DNA of 64,000 nt from Enoplolaimus lenunculus (Eukaryota; Nematoda; Enoplea; Enoplida; Thoracostomopsidae), in NCBI GenBank assembly GCA_030248215.1, contig JASANG010003576.1, forward strand, positions 104,239-168,238, given 5' to 3'. This document shows positions 26,301 through 34,615 of this stretch, piece by piece. Under the pieces are notes generated by a model, which saw only the letters and a program-made list of their open reading frames with translations, was not told where the DNA came from and ran no database searches. How positions within the stretch are numbered: position 1 is the stretch's first letter; each line of letters opens with the position of its first letter. The position numbers and the translations under genes are program-made.

Positions 26301-29300
26301 GTTATTCATTGTAATGTACAATGCAAACATGGCAATGGTACGACAAATCGAAGTATGTTTGCTGTTAAGTTGTGAAGCTAATTTGCCGTGAATAACCCCT
26401 CCCAACACTACCTCGCAGTTGTTAAAAAATTTATGATGAAAAAATCTTTACAAATTGTATCCGCGTTGCAGTCGTAAGTCTTGTTTCTGCGTGGAACATT
26501 AATTTTGGTATTTTTCATCATTCATTTTCGACATTAAACGCGTGGATTTACTGTTAACCTTTTTATTTAAAATTTATATTCTACATTTTGAAGCAGTTTC
26601 GTAATTTTCGTTTCAGTTAATGTAATGCCGTAACTGAGGATATCTACCACTAGTATACCAACAAACAAATAAAAGATTTTTATAGAACCTAATTTTAGTC
26701 TTGTATAAGGACTGATGTTTAACTTGAAAGCGCTAGATGTAAACAGAAGATTAATAAACAATGGAATACTTAACTTTCAGGTATATCGCGCTTTAAATCC
26801 CCAGCTCCCGCTCAAGGTTTACTTTCTAATGTACACTGGTTCAACTGAAGAGCAAAACTTTTTCACTGCCCTTAACAAAGAACGAGCTGCATTCGAAGCA
26901 CTGATTCACGAGAAAACGGTTATTATCTGATTTTTATTTCTACATTTCGTAGGATATAATTCATAGTTGCAGTTTTAGATGCTTTTATAAAATCGAAGCA
27001 GTGACAATGCTGCAATTTTTGTCTTACAGATTTAAATAAATTAGGTAGTATAAAAATCAATTTTTCAAAATAAATATTGGCAGTTGTAAGCTGTTTGCTT
27101 GTGATAACGGGTAAACAGTTGCGCTCCATTTAGCTGTTTATATGTATCAACATACCAAAGGCTAGTATCGTCGGCTCAAAATTTTTTTATGATATTTCAA
27201 GGTTATTGCGGTACCAACGGATGTAATGAATTTGAGGGATCCAGCGCCTAATTTGAGACCTTCTGTTTCAACAAGACAAGGAGGTGCAGCCCAGGATATG
27301 GCGACGGATGATACACCACCGCGAGTAAGCTACTTTTTGATTAATATAACTTTGTTTTAGCTGCTGGTCCTAATCGTAGAATGGAGGTTATAAAGTGAAA
27401 AGTTTGTTGCGATCCGACCTTATTGTTTAAACTTTAAAGTATTGGGCAACAAACAACACAGATACGCACGGTTGTTTGCGGAATTTAGTCTACACTAGTA
27501 AGATTTGTTTCTTGATCTAATTTTCGTTAAATTATTTTGTTCAGCTTACAGGTTGTCGAATTAGTGTCAAAATTATCATCGTTCATAAGTGATTATATGC
27601 ATAAATTTGCTACATCAGATAAATATCTTTAAGGTCATCGTTGATCTCAGGGAGTTTCGCTGCGAACTACCTTCACTTATATTTAAGCGTGGCATTGATA
27701 TTATTCCGCTGACAATTCCGGTAAGGGACTCAAATGTTGATTGTAAAAATTAATTGCTTTAGGTAAATCTACGCAAGTCTTTATTTAGAAGCAACAATAT
27801 AAAATGACGGTGCGTATTGTAATTGCATTGTATTGGCTTCAAAATAAACAATACTTTCGGTTTATTAATATGTTGCGAGCTGCGTTTTCTTGGAACCGCA
27901 GTTGCACCAAAATAATTGCTTAAATAGTTTGAATATGTATTGTTAATCTACAATTATTACCTACGCTGTCTTAAGTTGCTGTAAAAACACCGAATATCTT
28001 TCATTTTTAACATATTTTACCTGAAGTTTATTTGAATGTAATAGCTTTTTGTGATTCACTTTCAGGTTGCGGATTACATTTTGACTCCGGATATTTGTGT
28101 TGAACGCAAATCTGTAAGTGATCTGATTGGCTCTTTGAACTCTGGTCGACTCTACCAACAAGCATCTTCAATGATTCGAAACTACTCTGAACCGATTTTG
28201 CTCATCGAATTTCATCCTTCTAGTCCATTTTGCCTTGTGGTATGCAGGTCTATGCTAATGATCACTGATTTAAATTTAAATCTAATCAACAAAAGCTCAG
28301 GAATTTACTGGTGCTTTTTTCAAACACAGGCAAATTGCCGCCACAGTTAGTGCAAATTTGGTATTAGCCGCAGAGACTGAGAAATGATACATTTTAAACT
28401 CGCTACTATGTTTCGAAATAGGACTTGGATTCAAATTTTAGCTAAAGATCGCCGGAGTGTGCCATTGCATTATCGTTTAAAATTTTATTGCCGGAAAACT
28501 GTTTTAGCAGATTTGAAATTATAGCTCGTTCTTTAACTAACATGTAGTGCATTATAAATGTAATTTCGTCTGGTTTCCAGTATGCTTAGTACTCGGCTGT
28601 ATCGGACAAGAGATATTCTGTTAATCTAGCTCCGCTTATGCCTGTGGCATCATACGACAAAGAAAATTTAAGAAATATATTTTATATTGTTGTTTGTCAT
28701 TCAGGGGAAAAACGACATTTTGTCAAGTGAGATTTCGTCAAAAGACGTGATCTCAAAGTTGGCGTTACTAACTCTTCATTTTCCCAAATTACGTATTATT
28801 TGGTCACAGAGCCCGCAAGCGACTGCTGAAATATTTGAAGATTTGAAGGTACTTAAACTGTAGCCAGTGTTTTCTTCTTTACTTTTATACTTCTACTTTT
28901 TAAGTTTTGTTAGCTGATTTTATCAAAATTGGAGCGGAATATAGCTCCTTGGCAGATGGGCATGGTTTCCTGGTACAAAAGTCTAATATACTAATCAATG
29001 CAAATAAAATCACTGGCAGAAATAAGTGGGTTGTAACTGGGATTGTGCAAGGTACGTTCTCGTTTGTAATTTAATTGTCACGTTTGACGTCTAAATTTTG
29101 TCAGCCGCTTTCAGTTCGTAACATCATTAGTTCCAATTTTAGCTGTATTTCAACTGCACACATGAGAGGAAGATTATTCTATTAGAATTTTAGCTGCATT
29201 TGAGTGGTGTATTAGAGGGAATGTTTTGAAATGATTATATACGTCTATAAATTAGCTTAGATTAGGTGCATTTTGGACTGTTCAGATTTTGACGGTTTAC

Positions 29301-29812
29301 GTTTAGGTACTGTGATGTTTTTATGAGTATTATTGTCACTTTGCTTACATACACAGACGGTACTGAGCTTGGCTCACAACTATGTATAGTATTGGATTAA
29401 CGCTAATTAACTTTTTTATCAATGTTTATTGTAGTGGAACAAGGCTGAGCCGATCGCACCAGACGGTGCCTCAACCTCTGCAGATGCGAGCATCGATCTT
29501 GACAGCAAACACGATGAAAACCGAGACGAAACTGATAATCCGGCAGCTGCTAGTTTTTTGTTGAAATTTCCAGGTGTATCCACAAGGAATATATCAACAG
29601 TAATTAAATCAACTGCATGCTTCTATGATTTGGTTCATTTAAGCAAGGAACAGCTTGAATCGAGCGTTTTCAAGGATGCCCCGTCGTTGGCGTCTAAATT
29701 TCAATCGCTGATTGATTTTAAGCCAGAAACGTCATCTGATGCTCAAGCGTCTGGAAATGAACGTATCAAAAGGACGAAATTGAAACGGTCTGCGTTCAAG
29801 CGAAAGTTGTGA
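11353..29812 (+). CDS. ERCC4: ERCC4/XPF structure-specific DNA repair endonuclease, 21 exons
   Basis: XPF pairs with ERCC1 in the nucleus and cuts DNA 5' of a lesion in nucleotide excision and crosslink repair. Exons I could trace: 11353-11504, 12324-12420, 13197-13289, 14931-15049, 15267-15324, 16017-16169, 16364-16477, 20538-20686, 21161-21214, 21405-21474, 24041-24086, 24468-24655, 25279-25371, 25823-26038, 26194-26352, 26781-26918, 27202-27324, 27634-27720, 28066-28239, 28705-28848, 29435-29812. All junction phases agree and the total is 2805 nt (934 residues; human about 916). The degenerate helicase-like half covers roughly residues 1-480 (e.g. [41 protein letters not shown]). The nuclease domain has VIVDLREF (675-682), [18 protein letters not shown] with E716-R717-K718 and D722, and the C-terminal HhH has FPGV at 854-857. 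The start ATG is followed by an acidic stretch and [11 protein letters not shown], matching the family N-terminus. Donors of exons 1, 3 and 16 are weak. The exon 14 acceptor is chosen by phase. No frameshifts or stops are seen. Confidence 0.95.
11530..11650. repeat. Short degenerate tandem repeat in XPF intron 1
   Basis: The word CTAGCCCAATTACGAAATA and its variant CTAGCCCAATAACGAAATA are spaced about 35 bp apart, with TTGGGCTAGCCCAA palindromes between them. It begins about 25 bp after the exon 1 donor and extends the open frame of exon 1, which should not be mistaken for coding sequence. Confidence 0.6.
11855..11945. repeat. TA-rich microsatellite
   Basis: About 90 bp of TATATA and TATTTATA runs in XPF intron 1. 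No other signal. Confidence 0.9.
12160..12192. mobile_element. Fragment of the CAGGGTGCAAT-CGGAA MITE family in XPF intron 1
   Basis: Only the right-hand end is recognisable: ATTCCGATTACACCCTG, matching the right end of the complete element at 10736-11139 apart from single bases. The left part could not be found. Confidence 0.5.
14122..14487. mobile_element. MITE of the TCTCGG-word family in XPF intron 3
   Basis: About 365 bp with clusters of CTCGGTCTCGG, ATCTCGGTATTCGG and AACCGAGACC near the left end (14137-14205) and ACCGAGACCGAGAC, TGTCTCGG, GGTCTCGG, AACCGAGACCACCC near the right end (14410-14477). The layout matches the element starting at 21838. The ends are approximate, and no coding capacity is seen. 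Confidence 0.6.
14545..14628. mobile_element. Fragment of the CAGGGTGCAAT-CGGAA MITE family in XPF intron 3
   Basis: Right-end fragment: GATTCCGATTATATC, GCAATCGGAACTGGATT and GTTTGCACCCTG resemble the complete element at 10736-11139. It directly follows the TCTCGG-word MITE at 14122-14487. Confidence 0.5.
15492..15901. mobile_element. MITE with TCTCTAGAGCAGA ends in XPF intron 5
   Basis: The ends TCTCTAGAGCAGAGTTTTT (15494 on) and AAAAAATCTGCTCTAGAGA (to 15898) are inverted copies. Just inside both ends are repeated words of the type TGAAAATGCACA / TGCATTTGCACAC. About 410 bp, non-coding. It contains a 28-bp tandem duplication at 15619-15673. Confidence 0.7.
15619..15673. repeat. 28-bp tandem duplication
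   Basis: The unit beginning ATCAGGAAATAAATATACCA occurs twice head to tail (15619-15646 and 15647-15673), effectively identical. Intronic. Confidence 0.85.
16990..19500 (-). mobile_element. Decayed pogo/Tigger-type (Tc1/mariner superfamily) DNA transposon in XPF intron 7
   Basis: Read on the - strand, opposite to the host gene. It starts near 19500 with a pipsqueak-like helix-turn-helix ([20 protein letters not shown], then [16 protein letters not shown]) and a short HTVLGMENE segment. The DDE domain lies at 18716-17961: [23 protein letters not shown] (second acidic residue) and [15 protein letters not shown] (third acidic region). A Gln/His-rich linker (17940-17790) and a basic C-terminal tail with [15 protein letters not shown], reaching 16999, follow. 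It is dead: a stop lies in the N-terminus ([10 protein letters not shown] then TAG), the expected first catalytic Asp after IFNT is a TAA codon, and the linker needs frame changes. About 125 bp of G+C-rich sequence interrupts the region between HTH and DDE. I could not fix the terminal inverted repeats, so the ends are approximate. Confidence 0.85.
18836..18962. repeat. G+C-rich CCCCC-repeat segment inside the pogo-like transposon
   Basis: About 125 bp, very G+C-rich against AT-rich surroundings, made of short blocks such as GCCCCCAGG, AACCCCCAGC and GGGCCCCCGGC that repeat about every 15-25 bp in both orientations. It sits between the HTH and DDE parts of the transposase remnant and has no coding continuity with either side, so it looks like a separate insertion or a local repeat expansion. 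Confidence 0.6.
20853..20934. mobile_element. Small hairpin element in XPF intron 8
   Basis: About 80 bp. Outer inverted ends GGTTGCGC (20853) and GCGCAAACC (to 20934) enclose a G+C-rich stem: GGCGCCGTCC at 20875-20884 pairs with GGACGGCGCC at 20897-20906. This would fold into a strong hairpin with a 12-base loop. Likely a very short MITE; an RNA role is not supported by anything else seen. Confidence 0.5.
21838..22490. mobile_element. hAT-like MITE with repeated TCTCGG words, left part; related end near 23855-23908
   Basis: Begins CAGGGATGGACGGTATCGG, a CAGGG start typical of hAT-like ends, followed by many copies of GTCTCGG/GAGACC words (21850-21945, and again 22455-22490). A second cluster with GTCTCGGTCTCG and ACCACCTATCCCTTA occurs at 23855-23908, just after the transposase-like remnant. 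The two clusters may be the two ends of one larger element that contains the transposase, but no target-site duplication was found. Confidence 0.5.
22965..23900 (+). mobile_element. Decayed DDE-like transposase remnant in XPF intron 10
   Basis: Fragments in order on the + strand: [18 protein letters not shown] near 23050, then [11 protein letters not shown] near 23250 (CxxC-type, zinc-binding-like), then [39 protein letters not shown] and AMIERK (23620-23805). This order of motifs (HFPxxESHYxR, CDxC, SDTxxxQNxN, MECDxxHxxIE-like) is one I associate with orphan transposase-like proteins common in insects and cnidarians. The superfamily name is not clear to me. Stops and frame changes separate the fragments, so it is inactive. 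It lies in the same orientation as XPF and is removed by splicing. Confidence 0.6.
24842..25165. mobile_element. G+C-rich repeat element with GCGGTTACAGAC units in XPF intron 12
   Basis: Starts CAGTCACGGACTAAGTGCAA, then CGCGATCGCTCGCA words, then about a dozen imperfect copies of GCGGTTACAGAC in 12- to 18-bp spacing up to about 25150. It is distinctly richer in C, G and CpG than its surroundings. The same opening words and repeat occur at 30828-31100, so this is a dispersed repeat family, not a local expansion. Reading frames through it come from the repeat period. Confidence 0.7.
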
Positions 29813-30020
29813 TCTGATCATTGTATACATGAACTATCGGTTGAATCGAGCGTTTTCAATGATGCCCCGTCGTTGGCGTCTAAATTTTAGTTGCTGATTT
29901 ATTTTAAGCCAGAAACGTCATCTGATGATCAAACATTTGGAAATGAACGTATCAAAAAGACCAAATTGAAACGGTCTGCGTTCAAGCGAAAGTTGTTATC
30001 ATTGTATACATGAACTATCA
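29655..30020 (+). repeat. Tandem duplication of the 3' end of the last XPF exon
   Basis: The stretch from about 29655 to 29838 (end of the last XPF exon, stop codon at 29810-29812, and the first 26 bases after it) is repeated at about 29841-30020, offset by 181-186 bp. The second copy has lost the reading frame (an in-frame TAG and the stop codon changed), so it is non-coding 3' sequence. Conservation of words such as GATGCCCCGTCGTTGGCGTC between the copies shows the event is fairly young. The stop codon used is the one in the first copy. Confidence 0.85.
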
Positions 30021-30042
30021 AATTACTGCATGAGGCTACAGC

Positions 30043-30396
30043 CAGGGATCGACCGGATATCAGTTTGACCGGATACCGGAACCGGATGCAGCCGGATATA
30101 GGATCTAAATTTGTACACTGTCGGCAGTATTTGAGGCGTACAAAAATATGTATTTATGGCTTTAAGATTAATTTTTGGTTTGGATTTTTCTTTCCGTGTC
30201 AGTTTCCATTCATGAACTGCTCGAAATTGCAGTGGCTTCAAAATATCGAGTATTTTGACGTGCAAAAACAGTTTTATATGATATTTGGAACCACAACCAC
30301 AAATATCAGATATCCCGTAGGTTTATACCGGAAACGGATACGGATGTCGGGCTTTGCCGAATATTAAACCGGAACCGGATATCCGGTCGATCCCTG
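30043..30396. mobile_element. hAT-type MITE with CCGGATAT words and 8-bp target-site duplication
   Basis: 354 bp. The ends CAGGGATCGACCGGATAT and ATATCCGGTCGATCCCTG are perfect inverted copies. The flanks are GCTACAGC and GCTACAAC, an 8-bp direct repeat with one change. CCGGATA/CCGGAACCGG words are repeated inside both ends. It inserted about 25 bp after the duplicated XPF 3' tail. Confidence 0.88.
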
Positions 30397-30827
30397 GCTA
30401 CAACATATTATAATTATAATTTAACATATATGCACTACATTGTTTGTATACATTTGGTATCGTACTATCCTAGTGTATGTACCACTGGCGGTGAATTTTT
30501 TCGGGGGGGCGTCCTTGATGTTTTTGTAATTCATGCGTAAAATTTTAAATTCATTTTTGCTTCGAAAATCAGCTGATGCAAAACATTTCGGCGATGCGGC
30601 CTTCCTATATTTTGGCCCACGACTTCTTTAATAACATGTTTACTACGTTCAAAATGTACTGTTTTAGTGCCGTGTGTAGATAAAGCATATTCCTAAGTCT
30701 AAGCCTTTGGCGAAACGCTAAGAAAGCGTAAGGTTAAGCCTAAACAAAAGTTGTAGTCTGAAATGTAAACCTGAACGTCCACAACAGTAACGTGGGCCAC
30801 CACCAATGATACGTACGTACTGTCACG

Positions 30828-31100
30828 GACAGAATTAAGTGCAACCGCGTTCGCGAGCCAAACACTGTTCGACTCGCGATTACTCGCATACGCGATCGCG
30901 ATCGCTCGCAACCGCGATTTACGTTGACGCAAAAACAGCAATTGCGATCTCGTTTATGCACGCAATTTGGGCGGTTGCAGACGCGGCTAAAATTGTGGTT
31001 ACAGGCGCGGCTAATGTGCAGTTACAGACGCGGTTAAAATTGCGGTTACAGTCGCGGTTACATTTGCGGTTACAGACGTGGTTACAAACTGGTTTTGATG
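30828..31100. mobile_element. Second copy of the GCGGTTACAGAC repeat element
   Basis: Opens with GTCACGGACAGAATTAAGTG, then CGCGATCGCGATCGCTCGCA, then GCGGTTGCAGACGCGGCTAA and further GCGGTTACAGAC-type units. This is the same order as in the copy at 24842-25165. It lies in the intergenic space after XPF and is followed about 200 bp later by a 24-bp tandem array of related composition. Confidence 0.7.
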
Positions 31101-31291
31101 TGGAATCTTCGTTTATTTGACATCTACTCATAGCTATAAGTATCCTCGCGTCTACGCCCGTATTCATTTATGTATGTTGTGTAGCACCTATCACCAGGTG
31201 CCAATTTTGAGTTTCACAACTGCAGGAGTTAGTCAGTTTGAAGCAGGTAAACGTGACCACAATCACGTGTGGCTACGACCGCAGTTTTATC

Positions 31292-31520
31292 GCAACTGCG
31301 ACCGCGATTCAGACAACGACTGCGACCGCGGTTCAGACAACGACTGCGACCGCGGTTCAGACAACGACTGCGACCGAGGTTCAGACAACGACTGCGACCG
31401 CGGTTCAGACATCGAATGTGACCGCGGTTCAGGCAACGACTGCGACCGTTGTTCAGACAACCACTGCGACCGCGGTTCAGACAATGACTGCGACCGCTGT
31501 TCAAATCGAGCTTGTGTGAC
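31292..31520. repeat. 24-bp minisatellite, eight units
   Basis: The unit CAGACAACGACTGCGACCGC plus GGTT repeats head to tail eight times from 31310 to 31501 with few changes, preceded by a partial unit from 31292. The period is a multiple of three, so all frames stay open on both strands across it. The units share words with the GCGGTTACAGAC element upstream (30828-31100) and may be a derivative of it. Confidence 0.9.
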
Positions 31521-31934
31521 CGGAGTTAAAACGCGACTGCAACCGCGGTTCAAACGGCGACTGCGAATGCAATTAAAATTGCGCAATCATTCAAGAATTC
31601 AGACGCTAGACGCAGTCGCTGTCTCTGAGCACTTTATTTTTGTCGTGACTGAACGTTGTTGGCTGGCCTGTTGGATTTTTTGCACCATGGAGCTTATTGG
31701 TTTTCAGTGCAGCCATCTGGTGGTCTTCTCTAACCGATAAGAACGCTAGAAAGAACGTCAGTTAATAATTTAATGTTGTATATGGTGATAAACCTTAGAT
31801 TAATGACAAAAGGCGGCAGAACCATTCAATTTGATATTTTTGCATAGTTTTTCACCATTTATCTGTTTGGCGTGTTTCGTTTTAAATTTGGCACTATTTT
31901 AAAGACAAATTGTCGAGATTTTGTAAAAAATATG

Positions 31935-32095
31935 CGTACAATTAAACGATCTAACAACACTTAGAGATATTTGCTAAAATTAAATTAAACATCATATTAA
32001 CTACCTAATTTCACCTCACCTCCGGCTCCGGTAAGTTTTGTGGACCTCCAGCTTCGGTATTTTTCTCCTCTATGGTTGCACCATTTTGTGAAAGG
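31935..32095. mobile_element. Dispersed element with CCGGCTCCGG words
   Basis: AACGATCTAACAACAC, ATATTTGCTAAAATTAA, ATTTCACCTCACCTCCGGCT, ATGGTTGCACC. The same words in the same order occur at 62873-63030 and in inverse at 44717-44880. Non-coding; the ends are not defined. Confidence 0.55.
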
Positions 32096-32605
32096 ATTCT
32101 GGCCATTGCAGTGGAAAACTGTAGGGACGCATCTTGGTTACGTGCTCTTGCTGTTATTGTGCAAAATGTTCTTGGTTATCGCGGACTTCAGCTTAGGGCT
32201 AAGGATGCTGGCGTCTATACCCGCTGGACGGGATTTTTTGTTAGGTCCGACCCAAGTAACTAGGCATAGTTATAAGGGGCAAAGATGTGACTGCTTCACT
32301 TAGAATTACGTTATTGTTACCGGTCGGGCCTGCGTAGTGTGGCACTCCCGGGATTTTTCTTTTTCTTGTTTTCCTGTTTTTTTCGAATCTAATGGCGATT
32401 TTCGATGAACGTATAAAATTTTGTCAAAACCCAACAATGGACGATGTGAATCCAGTTTACTTTTACTTATTTGATGCCCTATTTTACCAAAAATTTCTTT
32501 CCCCCGCACTCTTAAAACCAAATCTTTACCTGATCAATTTTTGTCAAGGTGTAGTCAAGTATAGCAAATGCAGACACTGTTTGCATATTTTGCTTTTCGC
32601 TGTTG

Positions 32606-32996
32606 CTGTAGTGACCCGAAAAAGAGGGGGGAATAGTATTTATTTCGCCCTCCAGAGGGTATCACCCCTTGTTATTCGGTTAGGGACTATTATTTTTTTT
32701 ACCCACGCTCCGCCGCCCTTCGTTACTGATATCTATCCGGTACTGCATTTATCCGTTGAATTAAACGTTTTTTGTCTTGGGTCAATAGCTGGAGCGGTAA
32801 TACAAGGTTATACTTAGATATGTACTTTCAAAATTTACGTGCGCTTTAAAGATTCAAACTCAGATTATTTGGTCCTGGAGTCATTTATATGCTACAATTA
32901 GGGTTACTTGACATTTATGGACTCTAATTAGGGATAGGGACTCGTATTGATTCGGACTCAAAATGGGGACTCCCTCTTATTCGGGTCAATACAGTA
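32606..32996 (-). mobile_element. TA-flanked MITE, family with TGACCCGAATAAG ends (inverse copy)
   Basis: Left CTGTAGTGACCCGAAAAAGA, right CTCTTATTCGGGTCAATACAG then TA. Internal landmarks shared by the family, here inverted: CCTCCAGAGGGTA, CCACGCTCCGCCGCCC, ATTAAACGTTT, GGAGTCATTTATA, TTGATTCGGACTC. About 390 bp. The TA next to the ends suggests Tc1/mariner-type insertion. No coding. Confidence 0.8.
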
Positions 32997-34615
32997 AGTA
33001 TGTTCAAAACCTTGTACTGTTCGCTTTCAGGAAGTGTGGCGTGATCAATCTTCTCTTCTTGGGAAGTGTGAACATTCCTTATTATATACTGAATTGACCC
33101 CGCCCCCGAGCTGTCTAGAAAACAACCGCCACCAAAATAGTTTCAACTAGTGATTCAATATTCACGTTTACCATAATGATAGCGGCAAACAACATTTCAG
33201 ATTTCATCCAAAAGTTTTTAAGAATAGAAATGTAGATACGATTAAAAATATTAAATTAATGATGTAACAATGTTTTTAACTGTTTCCCGGTTTTTGGCCG
33301 GCACACAACACTGCTGTATAGTGAGTTGAAATACTATCGATTTAATAAACCTGTAATCTCGTGCATTTGTGTTGTGCTTTAATATGGTGGTTTGGTTAGG
33401 GTTTACGTCTTCGCGCAATGTACAACTGCAGTTGCAAAACGAAACATATGTGCCTATGTCCGTAACTGGATATCTGTTTTCGGTAAAAATCGATGTATCT
33501 TTGCGTTATTTTTACTACCCGTTTACCTACACATATAAACCGTATTTTTTAGTTTTACAATGCTGGAAATAGAACTTTTCGCAGGACTGCAATATGCAAA
33601 AACTACAATTTCACATTTTGCCGTTGCCGATTCTACTATTAATACATGATGCTTACTTAGTGTACTAATAGAGTATCACATTATATCATTACAAATGCGA
33701 AGAATTGGATCTTTTAAAGTTCAGGGGTGGAACTTTTTTCCTGCTGGACTGTATTGAGTAAGTTTAAGTTTTAGACTTTCCTATGCTTAGATTTTGCCTA
33801 AGGTGTAAGCTCATGCTAGTGTTACGACCCTGTCCTACACATTGACACCCCGCTGTCTTCAGCATTTCAGTCTTGTCAAAATGCCGATCACAAAATCTGA
33901 GGCTGAAAACTTGAATATGTTCCTACCTAGGTGCAAACAGAAGTCTGCTTCCGGCTTTGGTTGAAAATCGACCTCAGTCTCCGGTAAAAACGTAACGCTT
34001 TGTGAACCGTATATAAAAATAACTTTTCTAGTCTTGTCGTTTCTGAACTTGTTTGATACTATAAATTTTAAAAAACCGACATATTGACATAAATGTTAGC
34101 GAAATGACATGTCTGTTGTATTTTAGATATACACCAATGAGTCGTAAGCGGATTACGTCGAATCTACGAAACATAAAAATTCGGGTTGGGTTTGAGAGCA
34201 GATTTCTTCACACTGATATATATTCGCAAAGGAGTGCAATTTTACAAATTGCAATCGATTTTGCACGCATCAGCTGAAGTTGAGTCCGTGACTGAGCGAT
34301 AAACTGAGATCAATGCCGTAGAGCACAAGTGTAACAAATGCAAACATCTAAAATATATAGCGCATTATGGTATTTAAGGTATATATATCTGAGAACATAT
34401 AGAAATGGCGAAACCAAGGTGGTACAGCTGACTTTACTTATTTTATTGCGGATGCAAACACGAATGTAATATACTTTTCTTTTGTTGAAATTGGAAACAA
34501 AACCCTCTTTAATATAAATTTATTCCAAAGCCTGCACACTTATTTTTGTTCTCTTGAAATGAAAATATACTAAAGCAAAAAACCCATTGTATATACTCTC
34601 GGCTAAGGTAAAATA
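32997..34615. other. Intergenic between XPF side and MARVEL-like gene
   Basis: AT-rich, stop-rich. Apart from the possible MITE at 33722 nothing is recognised. The 3' end of the MARVEL-like gene would be expected here. Confidence 0.4.
33722..33835. mobile_element. Possible CAGGGG-end MITE of the CTAAGC family
   Basis: CAGGGGTGGAACTTTTTTCC, CTATGCTTAGATTTTGCCTA: family-like start and interior; right end not defined. Confidence 0.4.

Noticed and set aside
31310-31501. A CRISPR-like array
   Set aside because: Units are directly adjacent without spacers, and the genome is animal.
31117-31740. 207-codon frame with a DNDCDRGS repeat and frames on the other strand
   Set aside because: Produced by the 24-bp minisatellite, which keeps several frames open; no start context or conserved domain outside the repeat.
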